Of a stretch of 64,000 nucleotides of DNA, positions 16,707-26,253 are shown in pieces. The notes beneath the pieces were generated by a model. The model was not told the origin of the DNA. It made no database searches and was given only the letters and a program-made list of their open reading frames with translations. The DNA lies in contig NZ_VFPM01000003.1 in NCBI RefSeq assembly GCF_006716675.1, forward strand, positions 558,001-622,000, in the 5' to 3' direction. Positions within the stretch are counted from its first letter, which is position 1; each line of letters begins with the position of its first letter. The translations under genes and the position numbers were made by a program. The stretch is from Humibacillus xanthopallidus. GTDB lineage: Bacteria > Actinomycetota > Actinomycetes > Actinomycetales > Dermatophilaceae.

Positions 16707-16712
16707 AGGATA
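16707..16712 (-). promoter_or_regulatory. Putative -10 element of secG-rbpA
   Basis: TATCCT on the minus strand, about 70 bases upstream of the secG start and downstream of the tpiA hairpin. It fits TANNNT; no -35 element was recognised. Confidence 0.4.
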
Positions 16713-16738
16713 CCTTCCCCCCACCCGATCGACCGAAC

Positions 16739-16763
16739 GCTGCGCCGTGGCAGACGGCGCAGC
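16739..16763 (-). terminator. Hairpin downstream of tpiA
   Basis: Perfect 10 bp arms (16739-16748 and 16754-16763) with a five-base loop, 29 bases after the tpiA stop codon. No long T-tract follows, as is usual in GC-rich actinobacteria. Confidence 0.65.
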
Positions 16764-16791
16764 GCAGTCGAGCGAGTGAGGTGCGGAAGGC

Positions 16792-17610
16792 TCAGCTCGT
16801 GGCGAGGTGGTCGCGGTAGCGGCAGATCGCCGCGAACTCCGCCGGGTCGATCGACGCGCCTCCGACGAGGGCGCCGTCGACGTCCTCCTGCGACATGATG
16901 GCCGCGACGTTGCCGGCTTTGACGCTGCCGCCATAGAGCACGCGTATGCCGTCGGCGACGTCGCCGCTGTAGAGCTCGGCGAGCAGGGTGCGGATGGCCG
17001 CACACACCTCCTGGGCGTCCTCGGGAGTCGCGACCTCGCCGGTGCCGATCGCCCAGATGGGCTCGTAGGCGATGACGATCGAGGCCGCCTGCTCCTTGGA
17101 GACGCCGTCGAGCGCTGCCCGCAGCTGGGCCACGACGTGCTCGACCTGACGTCCCTCCTTGCGCACGTCGAGGGCCTCGCCGCAGCAGAGGATCGGCGTG
17201 AGCTCGTGCTGGTACGCCGCCTTGACCTTGGCGGCCACGACCTCGTCGGTCTCACCGTGGCCCTCGCGGCGCTCACTGTGGCCGATGCACACGTAGGTGC
17301 AGCCGAGCTTCTTGAGGAAGGCACCGGAGATGTCGCCGGTGTAGGCGCCGGAGGTGTGCGGTGAGAGGTCCTGAGCGCCGTACTTGAGGTCGAGCTTGTC
17401 GCCCTCGACGAGCGTCTGGACGGAGCGTAGGTCGGTGAAGGGCGGCAGGACCGCGACCTCGACGGCGGAGTAGTCGTGCTTGGCGTCGCGCAGGGTCCAG
17501 TCGAGCTTCTGCACGAGGTGCGTGCCCTGCAGGTGGTCGAGGTTCATCTTCCAGTTGCCGGCCATGAGCGGCACGCGGCCGCTCGTGGGGGCAGCGGTGT
17601 TCTTCGCCAT
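16792..17610 (-). CDS. tpiA: Triosephosphate isomerase
   Basis: Interconverts dihydroxyacetone phosphate and glyceraldehyde-3-phosphate. 272 residues. GNWKMN (substrate lysine), CIGHSERR (catalytic histidine) and AYEPIWAIGTG (catalytic glutamate, flexible loop) are all present. Its ATG overlaps the pgk stop (ATGA). Third gene of a gap-pgk-tpiA set. Confidence 0.96.
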   Translation of the reverse strand: MAKNTAAPTSGRVPLMAGNWKMNLDHLQGTHLVQKLDWTLRDAKHDYSAVEVAVLPPFTDLRSVQTLVEGDKLDLKYGAQDLSPHTSGAYTGDISGAFLKKLGCTYVCIGHSERREGHGETDEVVAAKVKAAYQHELTPILCCGEALDVRKEGRQVEHVVAQLRAALDGVSKEQAASIVIAYEPIWAIGTGEVATPEDAQEVCAAIRTLLAELYSGDVADGIRVLYGGSVKAGNVAAIMSQEDVDGALVGGASIDPAEFAAICRYRDHLATS

Positions 17611-18818
17611 CAGGCGTCACCCTCCTCGAGGACCGTGAGACCGGGCAGCTCCTTGCCCTCGAGGTACTCGAGGCTCGCACCACCACCGGTGGAGATGTGG
17701 CCGAAGTCGGAGTCCTCGAAGCCGAGCTGGCGCACGGCTGCGGCGGAGTCGCCTCCACCCACGACCGTGAGCGCGCCGGCCGACGTCACGTCGACGAGGG
17801 CCTGGGCGAGTGCCTTGGTGCCCGCGGCATACGGCGCCATCTCGAACGCACCCATGGGGCCGTTCCAGAAGACGGTGCGGCAGTCGGCCAGCTTCTCGGC
17901 GAACAGGCGGCTGGACTCGGGCCCGATGTCGAGGCCCATCCGGTCGGCGGGGATGGCGTCGGCAGCGACGACGTCGTGCGCGGCGTCGGCGCTGAACGCG
18001 TCGGCGGCCACGACGTCGACGGGCAGGACGATCTCGACGCCCTTCTTCTCGGCGCGGTCGAGGTAGCCCTTGACCGTCTCGATCTGGTCGGCCTCGAGGA
18101 GGCTCTTGCCCACCTCGTGACCCTGCGCGGCGAGGAAGGTGAAGACCATGCCGCCACCGATGAGCAGCCGGTCGGCCGTGCCGAGGAGGTTGCCGATGAC
18201 GCCGAGCTTGTCGGACACCTTCGCGCCGCCGAGCACGACGGCATACGGCCGCTCGGGGTCCTTGGTCAGCCGGCGCAGCACGTCGACCTCGGCCGACACG
18301 AGGTCGCCTGTCGCGTGCGGCAGGAGGCGAGCGACGTCGTAGACCGAGGCCTGCTTGCGGTGCACGACACCGAAGCCGTCGGAGACGAAGACGTCTGCGA
18401 GAGAGGCGAGCTCGGCCGCGAAGGCAGCGCGCTCGTCGTCGGTCTTGGCGGTCTCGCCGGCGTTGAAGCGGAGGTTCTCGAGGAGCAGGACCTGGCCGTC
18501 CTCGAGCGCGGCAGCCTTGGCCTTGGCGTCCTCGCCCACGGTGTCGTCGGCGAAGACGACGTCGGTGCCGAGCACCTCGCCGAGACGCGTGGCGACAGGA
18601 GCCAGGGAGTACTTCGCCTCGGGGGCGCCCTTGGGGCGGCCGAGGTGCGCGCACACGATGACCCGAGCGCCGGCGTCGGCCAGGCCCTTGATCGTCGGTG
18701 CCGACGCGCGGATGCGGCCGTCGTCGGTGATGGTCGTGCCGTCGAGCGGCACGTTGAGGTCGGAGCGGACGAGGACGCGCTTGCCGCGCAGGTCCCCGAG
18801 GTCACCGGTCGTCTTCAC
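17610..18818 (-). CDS. pgk: Phosphoglycerate kinase
   Basis: Makes ATP from 1,3-bisphosphoglycerate. 402 residues. RVLVRSDLNVPLD at the N-terminus, HLGRPKG, and GGGDSAAAVRQLG near the C-terminus are the family hallmarks. It is 85 bases downstream of gap, with a strong hairpin between the two, and overlaps tpiA. Confidence 0.96.
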   Translation of the reverse strand: MKTTGDLGDLRGKRVLVRSDLNVPLDGTTITDDGRIRASAPTIKGLADAGARVIVCAHLGRPKGAPEAKYSLAPVATRLGEVLGTDVVFADDTVGEDAKAKAAALEDGQVLLLENLRFNAGETAKTDDERAAFAAELASLADVFVSDGFGVVHRKQASVYDVARLLPHATGDLVSAEVDVLRRLTKDPERPYAVVLGGAKVSDKLGVIGNLLGTADRLLIGGGMVFTFLAAQGHEVGKSLLEADQIETVKGYLDRAEKKGVEIVLPVDVVAADAFSADAAHDVVAADAIPADRMGLDIGPESSRLFAEKLADCRTVFWNGPMGAFEMAPYAAGTKALAQALVDVTSAGALTVVGGGDSAAAVRQLGFEDSDFGHISTGGGASLEYLEGKELPGLTVLEEGDA

Positions 18819-18862
18819 GCGGTCTGCCTCTTCCGGTAGCGATGGGGTGGAGATATGGCTGC

Positions 18863-18896
18863 GGCCACCGCCCCGGCGCGTGCCGGGGCGGTGGCC
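18863..18896 (-). terminator. Intercistronic hairpin between gap and pgk
   Basis: Perfect 15 bp GC-rich arms (18863-18877, 18882-18896) with a four-base loop, seven bases after the gap stop codon. It may act as a partial terminator or protect the gap mRNA 3' end, giving more GAPDH than Pgk. Confidence 0.65.
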
Positions 18897-18903
18897 GGGT
18901 GCG

Positions 18904-19908
<1,005 letters not shown>

Positions 19909-19994
19909 TGCTGAGCACCTCTTCGGGTGAGACTGTGTCGGACGGTGTGTCAGACCTGGGACCGCGCGACATCGGGCGGCCTTGATCAGCCTCC

Positions 19995-20000
19995 ACCCTA
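19995..20000 (-). promoter_or_regulatory. Putative -10 element of gap
   Basis: TAGGGT on the minus strand, about 86 bases before the gap ATG. A perfect 20 bp palindrome stands 40 bases further upstream. Confidence 0.45.
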
Positions 20001-20039
20001 GTGCGTCGCTCTCGCACGCGAGTCGCGAGTCTCAGGTAG

Positions 20040-20059
20040 CGGTGAGCGATCGCTCACCG
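20040..20059. promoter_or_regulatory. Perfect 20 bp palindrome upstream of gap
   Basis: CGGTGAGCGATCGCTCACCG reads identically on both strands. It resembles TetR-family operators (GTGAGC...GCTCAC) and lies 40 bases upstream of the putative gap -10. As RNA it could also fold as an 8 bp stem with a GATC loop downstream of whiA, so a terminator role is the alternative. Confidence 0.5.
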
Positions 20060-20137
20060 TGCTCGGCCGCTGCTCCCCCGCGCCACCTGACTCGTGTCGC
20101 ACGGGCGTCGTGCGGCACGGGGTCGAGGCGAGGACCG

Positions 20138-21118
20138 TCAGGACTCGAGCATGTCCTGCGTGAGGCTCGACTCCGTGCCGGGCACTCCCAGCTCCTCGGC
20201 ACGCTTGTCGGCCATGGCGAGCAGGCGCCGGATGCGCCCCGCCACGGCGTCCTTCGTCATCGGCGGCTGGGCCAGCTGGCCGAGCTCCTCGAGGCTCGAC
20301 TGCTTGTGCTCGAGACGCAGGGTGCCGGCCTCGCGCAGGTGGTCGGGGATCTCGTCGCCGAGGATCTCCATCGCGCGCTCCACCCGGGCGCCGGCCGCCA
20401 CCGCGGCGCGCGCGGAGCGGCGCAGGTTGGCGTCGTCGAAGTTGGCGAGCCGGTTGGCGGTCGCGCGCACCTCACGGCGCATCCGGCGCTCCTCCCAGGC
20501 CATCACGGCGTCGTGGGCGCCGAGGCGGGTCAGAAGGGCACCGATGGCGTCGCCATCGCGGATGACGACGCGGTCGACGCCGCGCACTTCGCGCGCCTTC
20601 GCCTGGATGCCGAGGCGGCGGGCCGCGCCGACGAGGGCGAGCGCGGCCTCGGGACCAGGGCAGGTCACCTCGAGAGCCGACGACCGTCCGGGCTCCGTGA
20701 GCGACCCGTGCGCGAGGAAGGCTCCGCGCCAGGCGGCCTCGGAGTCGCACGTCGAGGCGCTCACCACCTTCGGCGGCAGGCCTCGGACCGGGCGACCGCG
20801 ACCATCGACGAGGCCGGTCTGGCGGGCCAGCGTCGAACCGTCCTCGACGACCCGCACGACGTAGCGAGACCCCCGCCGCAGGCCTCCGGCGGCGAGCACG
20901 AGAACGTCGCTGCGGTGACCGTAGACCTCGGTGATGTTGCGGCGCAGGCGTCGCGCGGCGTTCGCGGTGTCGAGCTCGGCCTCGACGACGATCTGTCCGC
21001 CTATCATGTGCAGCCCACCGGCGAAGCGCAGCATCGTCGACACCTCGGCCTTGCGGCAACAGGGCTTGGTGACCTCGAGTCTCGAGAGCTCGTCCTTCAC
21101 CTTCGCTGTCATCGCCAT
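20138..21118 (-). CDS. whiA: Sporulation/cell-division transcription factor WhiA
   Basis: DNA-binding regulator with a degenerate LAGLIDADG N-terminal domain and a C-terminal helix-turn-helix; needed for the switch to division in Streptomyces and retained in almost all actinobacteria. 326 residues. AFLAHGSLTEPGRSS and LEVTCPGPEAAL lie in the first domain, and ARAAVAAGARVERAMEIL and PPMTKDAVAGRIRRL in the DNA-binding part. I start it at MAMTAKVKDELSRL because AGGA is correctly spaced upstream. Follows yvcK and rapZ in the classic rapZ-yvcK-whiA order. Confidence 0.96.
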   Translation of the reverse strand: MAMTAKVKDELSRLEVTKPCCRKAEVSTMLRFAGGLHMIGGQIVVEAELDTANAARRLRRNITEVYGHRSDVLVLAAGGLRRGSRYVVRVVEDGSTLARQTGLVDGRGRPVRGLPPKVVSASTCDSEAAWRGAFLAHGSLTEPGRSSALEVTCPGPEAALALVGAARRLGIQAKAREVRGVDRVVIRDGDAIGALLTRLGAHDAVMAWEERRMRREVRATANRLANFDDANLRRSARAAVAAGARVERAMEILGDEIPDHLREAGTLRLEHKQSSLEELGQLAQPPMTKDAVAGRIRRLLAMADKRAEELGVPGTESSLTQDMLES

Positions 21119-21176
21119 GCGGCTCATCCTGCCACCCCGATCAAGCACCCTCGCGCCGAGCCGGGGCGAGGGTCGG

Positions 21177-22157
21177 TCAGGCGATGATGTCGCGCAGCGC
21201 GGCGGCCAGCCGCAGCGGGTCGTGGACGCCGGGCTGGCGCCGCGCCTCGACGGGGGCGACGACGAGCTCGGCCCCCAGGTCGGCGGCGGCCGCACGCAGG
21301 GCCGGCACGTCGGGCACGACGCTGGGGTCGGCGAGCACGTAGTCGAGGCGGAGGTCAGGAGCGTTGGACGCGAACGACGCGAGGTGGTCCTCGGCCCGGA
21401 AGTCACGGGTCTCGCCCTTGTGCACCTCGAGGTTGAGGTTGAGCAGGCGCCGGGCCGGGGTGGCGACCAGCGCGTCGGCAAGGTCGGGCACGAGCAGGTG
21501 CGGCATGACCGAGGTGAACCACGACCCCGGCCCGAGCATGACCCAGTCGGCCCGCCCGACAGCCTCGATGGCCTCGCGGCACGGGGTCGGGCACGTGGGC
21601 AGGATGCCGATCGAGGAGACGATGCCGGGCGAGGAGGCGACGCGGTGCTGGCCGCGAACCTCGACGGTCTCGTCGGGACGGTCGGGGTCGTGCCCTCGGA
21701 TCTCGGCGACGATCTGCAGCGGCTCGCCCGCCATCGGCAGCACGCGCCCGCGGGCACCGAGCAGCCGGCCGACGAGGTCGAGGCCCTGCACGGTGTCGCC
21801 GAGCAGCTCCCAGATCGAGACGATCATGAGGTTGCCCAGGGCATGTCCGGCGAGATCGCCCGCGCCCGAGAAGCGGTGCTGGAGCACGTCACGCCACGTG
21901 TGCCCCCAGTCGCTGTCGTCACAGAGCGCCGACAGCGCCATGCGGAGGTCACCGGGCGGCAGGACGTCGAACTCTTCGCGCAGCCTGCCGCTCGAGCCGC
22001 CGTCATCGGCGACCGTGACGACGGCGGTCACGCTGTCCGTGAGCAGGCGCAGCGCGGTCAGGGCAGCCGACAGGCCGTGGCCACCACCGAGGGCGACGAT
22101 GCTCCGGTGGTGGGCGGGGACCAGGGGCCCCGGTGGAGGCGGAGGCGGTGGTGTCAC
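21177..22157 (-). CDS. yvcK: YvcK/CofD-family protein (gluconeogenesis factor)
   Basis: Member of the YvcK family, which in Gram-positive bacteria binds UDP-N-acetylglucosamine and influences cell wall synthesis and carbon use. 326 residues. VALGGGHGLSAALTALR near the N-terminus, VADDGGSSGRLREEF and GHALGNLMI are clear family motifs. A run of seven prolines near the start is unusual but sits before the conserved core. Lies 18 bases after rapZ. Confidence 0.92.
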   Translation of the reverse strand: MTPPPPPPPGPLVPAHHRSIVALGGGHGLSAALTALRLLTDSVTAVVTVADDGGSSGRLREEFDVLPPGDLRMALSALCDDSDWGHTWRDVLQHRFSGAGDLAGHALGNLMIVSIWELLGDTVQGLDLVGRLLGARGRVLPMAGEPLQIVAEIRGHDPDRPDETVEVRGQHRVASSPGIVSSIGILPTCPTPCREAIEAVGRADWVMLGPGSWFTSVMPHLLVPDLADALVATPARRLLNLNLEVHKGETRDFRAEDHLASFASNAPDLRLDYVLADPSVVPDVPALRAAAADLGAELVVAPVEARRQPGVHDPLRLAAALRDIIA

Positions 22158-22175
22158 GAGCGCTGCCGACCGGTG

Positions 22176-23093
22176 TCACTCACGCCCGAGGTCGCGGTGC
22201 ACGACGAAGGTGTCGACCCGGTCGATCTGCGCAAGCCGGGTGCTGAGCGCCTCCGCCGTGGCGACAGAGCGGTGCTTGCCACCCGTGCAGCCCACGGCGA
22301 CGGTGACGTAGCGGCGACCCTCACGCACGTAGCCCTCGATCATCGTCTCCAGCAGGCCGGCGGCACGGTCGATGAACTCCTCGGCGCCGGGCTGCGCCAT
22401 GACGAACTCGGCCACCGGGCCGTCGCGGCCCGTCAGCGGCCGCAGCTCGGGCACCCAGAACGGGTTGGGCAGGAAGCGCATGTCGAAGACGACGTCGGCG
22501 TCGAGGGGCAGGCCGTACTTGAAACCGAACGACATGACCGCGATGCGCAGCTGCGCGCGTCGGTCGCCGGCGAAGAGGGAGGACAGCTTTGCCGTCAGCT
22601 GGTGCACGTTGAGGCCCGAGGTGTCGATGACGACGTCGGCGCTCGAACGCAGGTCGACGAGCATCCTGCGCTCGAGCTGGATGCCGTCGAGCAGGCGGCC
22701 GTCGGCCTGGAGCGGGTGCGGCCGGCGCACGCTCTCGAAGCGGCGCACGAGCGCCTCGTCGGTCGCGTCGAGGAAGACGAGACTCGGGTGCTCACCGCGC
22801 TCACGGGCGGCAGCGATGGCCTCGGAGAGCATGCCGAACCAGCCGCGGGACCGCACGTCGACGACGACGGCGACCTGCTGCATCGAGGCCTCGGGGTTGC
22901 GCTCGCGGGCCTCGTCGCGCAGGTCGGCGAGGGCCGAGAGCAGCTGCGGCGGCAGGTTGTCGACGACGAGCCAGCCGAGGTCCTCGAGGACGTTGGCCGC
23001 CGTCGAGCGACCCGCACCGCTCATGCCGGTGACGATGACGATCGGCGCGTCAGCCAGCGACCTGCCTGGCGTGGGGTTGGGGTCGGCGGTCAT
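22176..23093 (-). CDS. rapZ: RNase adapter/nucleotide-binding protein RapZ
   Basis: P-loop protein of the RapZ (YvcJ) family. 305 residues. Walker A TGMSGAGRST near residue 22, a VVVDVRSR segment, and the conserved C-terminal SFGFKYGLP and VGCTGGKHRSVA. In enterobacteria RapZ controls glmS small RNAs; in actinobacteria its role is unsettled. The ATG overlaps the uvrC stop (ATGA), so it is co-transcribed from the DNA-damage-type uvrC promoter. Confidence 0.94.
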   Translation of the reverse strand: MTADPNPTPGRSLADAPIVIVTGMSGAGRSTAANVLEDLGWLVVDNLPPQLLSALADLRDEARERNPEASMQQVAVVVDVRSRGWFGMLSEAIAAARERGEHPSLVFLDATDEALVRRFESVRRPHPLQADGRLLDGIQLERRMLVDLRSSADVVIDTSGLNVHQLTAKLSSLFAGDRRAQLRIAVMSFGFKYGLPLDADVVFDMRFLPNPFWVPELRPLTGRDGPVAEFVMAQPGAEEFIDRAAGLLETMIEGYVREGRRYVTVAVGCTGGKHRSVATAEALSTRLAQIDRVDTFVVHRDLGRE

Positions 23094-25210
23094 TCGAGGA
23101 CTTCTCCCGTCGTGAGGTTCACGGCTGGCTCCGGCGCTGCACCCTCAGCCAAGTGGGTGACGATCGCGCGTGCAAGCGACGGTCCGATTCCGGGCACCGC
23201 GACGATGTCCTCGGCGCTCGCCTGGCGCAGGCGCTTGACCGACCCGAAGTGCCGCAGGAGGGCCTTCTGGCGGCTCGCTCCGAGACCGGGTATGCCGTCG
23301 AGCTGGCTCGTCGTCATCGCCTTGGACCGCCGCTGGCGGTGGAAGGTGATGGCGAAGCGGTGCGCCTCGTCGCGCAGGCGCTGGAGCAGGTAGAGCCCCT
23401 CGCTCGTGCGCGGCAGGATGACCGGGTGCTCGAGACCGGGCAGCCACACCTCCTCGAGTCGCTTGGCGAGCCCGACGAGCGCGACCTCCTCGATGCCGAG
23501 CTCATCGAGCACGGCCTGGGCGGCGTTGACCTGCGGCAGACCGCCGTCGACGACGACGAGGCTCGGCGGGTAGGCGAACCGGCGGGGTCGGCCGGTCTCG
23601 GGGTCGATCGGGCCCGAGGCCGAGCGGTCGTCGTCACCTGCGCCTGCGGAGTCGTCGGACGTGCCGGCTGCACCCTCTCCCTCACCTGCGGCGCCATCGC
23701 TGACGACGCCCGTCGACAGGTCGAGGTCCCCGGCGCCCTCTGCGTCCTCGAGGTAGCGGCGGAAGCGACGGGTCAGCACCTCGCGCATCGCGGCCGTGTC
23801 GTCGACGGTCAGGGGCTCGTCGGTCGCCGTGCCTTGAGTCGCGGCCTGAGTCGCGCCCTGTGTCGCTCCCTGTGTCGCTCCCGGTGTGGCGCCACGGACG
23901 ATGAAGCGGCGGTACTCGCTCTTGCGGGCGAGCCCGTCCTCGAAGACGACCATCGAGGCGACGACATTGGTGCCCTGCACGTGGCTGACGTCGTAGCACT
24001 CGATGCGCAGCGGTGCCTCGTCGAGCTCGAGGTAGTCCTGCAGCTCCTGCAGCGCACGGCTGCGCAGGGTGAGGTCGCCGGCGCGGGCCACCTTGTGCCG
24101 AGCCAGGGACTGCTCGGCGTTGCGGCGCACCGTCTCCATCAGGGTGCGCTTGTCGCCGCGCTGCGGCACCCGCACGCTGACCGACGACCCCCGCACCGAT
24201 GACAGCCACTCGGTGACCGCCTCGAGGTCGGCGGGCTCGGCCGGCACCAGCACCTCGCGCGGGACCCCCTCGCGCTCGGCGTCACCGTAGACCTGGAGCA
24301 GCAGGTGCTCGACGAGGGAGGGGATGTCCTCGCTCTCCTTCTCGACGACCCAGCCACGCTGGCCGCGGATGCGACCACCGCGCACGTGGAAGACTTGGAC
24401 GGCCGCCTCGAGGTCGTCGTCGGCGAGAGCGAACACGTCGGCGTCGGTGGCGTCGCCGAGGACGACGGCCTGCTTCTCGAGGGCCTTGCTCAGCGCCCCG
24501 ATGTCGTCACGCAGCCGGGCCGCCTGCTCGAAGTCGAGCTCGGCCGCTGCCTCGCGCATGCGGGTCTCGAGGCGCTTGACGAAGCGGGTCGTGTTGCCGG
24601 TCATGAAGTCGCAGAAGTCGTCGGCGATGGCCCGGTGCTCCTCGGCCGTCACCCGGCCGACACAGGGCGCCGAGCACTTGTCGATGTAGCCGAGCAGGCA
24701 CGGGCGGCCGCTCGCACCGGCCCGCTTGAAGACACCGGACGAGCAGGTGCGCACCGGGAAGACGCGCAGCAGCAGGTCGAGGGTCTCGCGGATCGCCCAC
24801 GCGTGCCCGTAGGGGCCGAAGTATCGGGTGCCCTTGCGCTTGGCCCCGCGCATCACCTGCGCCCGCGGGAACTCCTCGCCCATCGTCACGGCGAGGAAGG
24901 GGTAGGACTTGTCGTCGCGGTACTTGACGTTGAAGCGGGGATCGAACTCCTTGATCCAGGAGTACTCCAGCTGGAGTGCCTCGACCTCGGTGCGCACGAC
25001 GGTCCACTCGACGGACGCGGCCGTCGTCACCATCGTCGCGGTGCGCGGGTGGAGGGCGGTGATGTCCTGGAAGTACGAGGACAACCGCGGCCGAAGGGAT
25101 TTCGCCTTGCCGACGTAGATGACGCGCCCGTGACCGTCACGAAAGCGATAGACCCCCGGATCGGTCGGGATCTCCCCCGGCTTGGGGCGATAGGTCCTCG
25201 GGTCGGCCAC
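23090..25210 (-). CDS. uvrC: UvrABC excinuclease subunit C
   Basis: Makes the two incisions of nucleotide excision repair. 706 residues, longer than the usual 600-650. Domains: GIY-YIG endonuclease (GVYRFRDGHGRVIYVGKAKS, residues 19-38), Cys-rich segment around CLLGYIDKCSAPCVG, UVR motif near residue 215, RNase H-like C-terminal nuclease starting with ECYDVSHVQGTNVVASMVVFE, and a tandem helix-hairpin-helix end. Extra length comes from a linker of ATQG repeats near residues 438-459 and an acidic Gly/Ala/Asp-rich insertion near 495-530. The GTG start lies six bases after TAGGGT. Confidence 0.96.
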   Translation of the reverse strand: MADPRTYRPKPGEIPTDPGVYRFRDGHGRVIYVGKAKSLRPRLSSYFQDITALHPRTATMVTTAASVEWTVVRTEVEALQLEYSWIKEFDPRFNVKYRDDKSYPFLAVTMGEEFPRAQVMRGAKRKGTRYFGPYGHAWAIRETLDLLLRVFPVRTCSSGVFKRAGASGRPCLLGYIDKCSAPCVGRVTAEEHRAIADDFCDFMTGNTTRFVKRLETRMREAAAELDFEQAARLRDDIGALSKALEKQAVVLGDATDADVFALADDDLEAAVQVFHVRGGRIRGQRGWVVEKESEDIPSLVEHLLLQVYGDAEREGVPREVLVPAEPADLEAVTEWLSSVRGSSVSVRVPQRGDKRTLMETVRRNAEQSLARHKVARAGDLTLRSRALQELQDYLELDEAPLRIECYDVSHVQGTNVVASMVVFEDGLARKSEYRRFIVRGATPGATQGATQGATQAATQGTATDEPLTVDDTAAMREVLTRRFRRYLEDAEGAGDLDLSTGVVSDGAAGEGEGAAGTSDDSAGAGDDDRSASGPIDPETGRPRRFAYPPSLVVVDGGLPQVNAAQAVLDELGIEEVALVGLAKRLEEVWLPGLEHPVILPRTSEGLYLLQRLRDEAHRFAITFHRQRRSKAMTTSQLDGIPGLGASRQKALLRHFGSVKRLRQASAEDIVAVPGIGPSLARAIVTHLAEGAAPEPAVNLTTGEVLE
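23832..23891 (-). repeat. 12 bp imperfect tandem repeat in uvrC linker
   Basis: Five 12 bp units, of the type CCCTGTGTCGCT as seen on the plus strand, encoding GATQGATQGATQAATQ-type residues on the minus strand. They fall between the UVR region and the RNase H-like domain, so they probably lengthen a flexible linker. Confidence 0.85.
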
Positions 25211-25216
25211 GGCTCC

Positions 25217-25239
25217 ACCCTATGTCGGCGCACCGACAC
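25217..25239 (-). promoter_or_regulatory. PafBC-type DNA damage promoter of uvrC
   Basis: On the minus strand: GTGTCGGTG (25231-25239), eight bases, TAGGGT (25217-25222), six bases, GTG start. This matches TTGTCRGTG-N8-TANNNT at eight of nine positions in the upstream box plus the whole -10. Confidence 0.8.
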
Positions 25240-25327
25240 CCCGACGTCACCCCATGGGGCCGCACAGGAGCGACGGCCACCGCCATCCGCTCAACGCCAT
25301 GCACGCTCGATCGGCGGCACCCACCCC

Positions 25328-25662
25328 CGCACGTTCGGTAGCCCGGGCGACCAGAACCGCGCCGACCGCCGTGTCAGCCCGCACGTTCGGTAGCCCGGGC
25401 GACCAGAAGTCCGCCGGCGGTCGGGTTTACCGCACGTTCGGTAGCCCGGGCGACCAGAACCGCGCCGACCGCCGGGTATGCCGCACGTTCCGTAACCCGG
25501 GCGACCAGATGTCCGCCGGCGGCCGGGTTTACCGCACGTTCCGTAACGCGGGCGACCAGAACCGCGCCGACCGCCCGGTATGCCGCACGTTCCGTAACCC
25601 GGGCGACCAGATGTCCGCCGGCGGTCGGGTTTACCGCACGTTTGGTCACCCGGGCGACCGAA
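25328..25662. repeat. 51 bp tandem repeat array with alternating A-B units
   Basis: Six full units start at 25328, 25380, 25431, 25482, 25533 and 25584 (first 52 bp, others 51 bp), then a partial one at 25635. A 28 bp part (CGCACGTTC... to ...GGGCGACCAGA) is shared by all; the other 23 bp alternates between type A (contains CCGCGCCGACCGCC) and type B (contains GTCCGCCGGCGGTCGG). The shared part holds a near-palindrome around CCCGGG. Within the 534 bp gene-free stretch 25211-25744 I see nothing else besides the uvrC promoter. Confidence 0.95.
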
Positions 25663-25744
25663 GGTGCGGTGGTCGAAGGGGACTCTTCTGCGCGGTCCGC
25701 TCCGGGGACGTCGACCGTCTGGGATGGGCGACGGGGCGGGCGGG

Positions 25745-26253
25745 TCAGCTCACCGTCAGTGTGCTCCCCGAGACGGTGACCGTCTTGGGGGTGAGCCCCG
25801 TCGGGGCCGGCCCCGAGACCGGGTCGCCGGTCGTGATGTCGAAGTGGCTCTGGTGGCACGGGCAGACGATCTGGTTGCCCTCGAAGGACGCGACCGTGCA
25901 GCCCTGGTGAGGGCAGATCGCGTCGAAGGCCTTGAAGGTGCCCGCCGAGGGCTGGGTGACGACCGTCTTGGTGTCGGCGAAGATCTTGCCGCTGCCGACG
26001 GGGATCTCGGACGTCGGGATGCCGCCGGGCGCGGCCGAGGAGGCCCCGCCCGCCTGGGTGCCGGAGGCCGCCCCGGCGGCGCTGGAGGACGGTGACGGCG
26101 CCTCGGGCACGGGAGGGCTGCTGCAGGCCGCGAGCGCGCCGGCGCCGGCGACGACGACGGCTGCCCGGAGGACACCGCGCCGGTCGGTCAGCTGCGCGAT
26201 CCGCTCGGAGATGTGGGCCGTCGGCTCGGTCGTGCGGGAGTGCGTGCGCTCGG

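Noticed and set aside
25328..25662. CRISPR array
   Set aside because: Units are regular, but the 23 bp between the shared parts are not unique spacers: only two sequences alternate. No cas gene is in the window.
25254..25910. Open frame on the plus strand across the repeat array (17-residue repeats such as TFGSPGDQ)
   Set aside because: The unit length is a multiple of three, so several frames stay open by chance; no start signal, no known domain, and it runs into the antisense of the Rieske gene.
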